Assembly: GCF_927798175.1 (NCBI RefSeq)
Contig: NZ_CAKMMP010000024.1
Coordinates: 1-64,000, forward strand
Direction: 5' to 3'
DNA: 64,000 bases
Source: Paenibacillus sp. JJ-223
Lineage (GTDB): Bacteria; Bacillota; Bacilli; Paenibacillales; Paenibacillaceae
Below, in pieces: positions 62,935 through 64,000 of this stretch. Within the stretch, counting starts at the first letter, position 1. The number at the start of each line of letters is the position of its first letter. The notes under the pieces were generated by a model that was not told where the DNA came from, searched no databases, and was given only the letters and a program-made list of their open reading frames with translations. Position numbers and translations under genes: made by a program.

Positions 62935-63777
62935 ATGACTCATTCATTCCATCCCGTTCATTCTCTCAAATTGCAACCGGAGCTGCAGCAGCCATGGTAT
63001 AATTTCCGGGAATATCCATCTAATCCTCGCTTGGAATCACATGTGGCTTCTTTTTGGACCATGGATTTTCGTCCTGTTCCAGGCAAACCTTCGCATCGAG
63101 TTATACCGGATGGCTGTATCGATATTGTCGTGGATCTTCTTTCTCCATCCAGCCGAAAGGCTGCCTATATTGTAGGTCTTACAACTCGATCAGAAGTGCT
63201 GCAGTTCTCTGAAGCTCGATCATTATTTGGCATTCGGATATATTCAGAATCAGCTCGTTCTATTCTAAAGATACCTCTTTCGGCGTTTACGGGACAGCGT
63301 ATCTACTTGGAAGATGTTTTGGGTTTCAAAGAAATGTACTGGGTAGAAGAGATACTATCAGCCACTACGATCTCCGAAATTGTTGCGGTTGCCGAGTATC
63401 ATTTGGTCCGAATGCTGGCGGATAGCGATATAGCAATGAACCCACTTGTGTATGAAAGCTTGCAGATTATTTATGGCCGAAAAGGGAATTTATCCGTAAC
63501 GAATTTGGCCAATCAAGTCCACTTTAGTGAACGACATCTTAGAAGGGTATTTAATCAGGAGCTGGGCTTAGGTCCGAAGGAGATGCTTGGGATAATCCGA
63601 TTTCAAAGCACACTGCAGGATTTTTTTCGGGGGGGTTATTCCAGTTTAGCGGATCTTGCGCTCAAATACGGCTATTACGATGAGTCCCATTTTGCCAACA
63701 CATTTAAGCAATATTATGGCTTGTCTCTTAGAAGCTTGATAAGTAAGAAACGAAGGAGTCCGATTTTTCCTATTTGA
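62935..63777 (+). CDS. AraC-family transcriptional regulator
   Basis: A 280-residue protein starting behind AAGGAGGGATTGAG. The N-terminal part (HVASFWTMDF and RVIPDGCIDIVVDLL) is the DUF6597-type sensor domain found in many AraC regulators of Bacilli. The C-terminal HTH pair is NLANQVHFSERHLRRVFNQE and LADLALKYGYYDESHFANTF. It is followed 65 bp later by a VOC-family gene that it may control. Confidence 0.85.
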   Translation: MTHSFHPVHSLKLQPELQQPWYNFREYPSNPRLESHVASFWTMDFRPVPGKPSHRVIPDGCIDIVVDLLSPSSRKAAYIVGLTTRSEVLQFSEARSLFGIRIYSESARSILKIPLSAFTGQRIYLEDVLGFKEMYWVEEILSATTISEIVAVAEYHLVRMLADSDIAMNPLVYESLQIIYGRKGNLSVTNLANQVHFSERHLRRVFNQELGLGPKEMLGIIRFQSTLQDFFRGGYSSLADLALKYGYYDESHFANTFKQYYGLSLRSLISKKRRSPIFPI

Positions 63778-63841
63778 CAGTCTATAAGATCAATACAATG
63801 GAGGTGAGCTTTATCATACCAATGGATAGGAGTTGTGAAGC

Positions 63842-64000
63842 ATGGCAGTGAAGTTAAAAAGATTATCGATTTACGTCAAAGAGATGAAGAAGTCCCTGGA
63901 TTTTTATCGGGCATTGGGCTTGGAAATACCGGAAAAGGCAAATGAAGAACATCATTTCGAAGTACCATACAACGATATTATTCTTTCCTTTGATACTTGG
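63842..64000 (+). CDS. VOC/glyoxalase-family protein, 3' end outside the window
   Basis: ATG 63842 follows GGAGTTGTGAAGC. The first 53 residues, MAVKLKRLSIYVKEMKKSLD followed by FYRALGLEI and FEVPYNDIILSFDT, show the beta-alpha-beta-beta-beta start of a vicinal-oxygen-chelate domain, with the FYRxLG motif. The window ends inside the gene. Confidence 0.8.
   Translation, partial: MAVKLKRLSIYVKEMKKSLDFYRALGLEIPEKANEEHHFEVPYNDIILSFDTW

Overview
The window looks like a chromosome segment of a spore-forming, competence-gene-bearing Gram-positive, most probably Paenibacillus. The evidence is gene content and order: spoVAC-spoVAD-spoVAE, a leuS T-box, comER divergent from comEA-comEB-comEC, the yqeG-yqeH-aroE-yhbY-nadD-yqeK-rsfS block, Shine-Dalgarno sites of the AAGGAGG type, and sigma-A promoters. 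Genus is inferred from synteny only; no 16S gene is present.

Region 1 (1-10.7 kb) is AT-rich accessory DNA and resembles a graveyard of polymorphic-toxin tips. Intact or nearly intact immunity-type genes (SitI3-like, Imm3-like, CdiI-like, SMI1/KNR4, SUKH-4, pentapeptide repeat and several unknowns) are each preceded by a short, frameshifted or stop-interrupted toxin C-terminus. The clearest is an EndoU RNase tip directly upstream of a CdiI-like gene. A decayed IS5-family (IS427-group type) element sits on a deletion junction between a truncated immunity gene and a deaminase-like toxin tip. Region 2 (10.7-16.3 kb) holds a three-gene unit of unknown role (Cys-rich protein, beta-propeller protein, CbrC-family protein), then an unknown gene paired with an AbiEii-type nucleotidyltransferase, an Imm48-like gene and the RNA 2'-phosphotransferase kptA. 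Base composition changes to GC-richer core DNA at about 13.6 kb.

Region 3 (16.4-20.2 kb) has an Rrf2-type regulator with a quinone oxidoreductase, relics of a TetR regulator and an ABC ATPase with an intact palindromic operator, an MFS exporter, and a MITE-like inverted-repeat element whose right half also occurs in region 1. Region 4 (20.2-26.2 kb) is a sugar ABC importer (two permeases, one lipoprotein binding protein) divergent from its YesM/YesN-type two-component system, with a candidate cre box between them. Region 5 (26.2-30.9 kb) has a YfbR-like HD phosphohydrolase, a nitrite channel, and assimilatory or ammonifying nitrite reductase nirBD with FNR-like boxes placed for class II activation.

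Region 6 (31-40.6 kb) has a YdjM-type membrane hydrolase, an M42 peptidase, small membrane proteins, the spoVA dipicolinate-channel genes, and a MoxR-DUF58-transglutaminase operon. Region 7 (40.7-47.1 kb) is the conserved ribosome-assembly and NAD-synthesis block. Region 8 (47.1-53.8 kb) has a MacB/FtsX-type ABC exporter divergent from an OmpR-type two-component system, and a phosphotransferase. Region 9 (53.8-61.9 kb) has T-box-controlled leuS and the late competence genes for DNA uptake. The window ends with a DUF3221-like lipoprotein, an AraC-family regulator and the start of a VOC-family gene.
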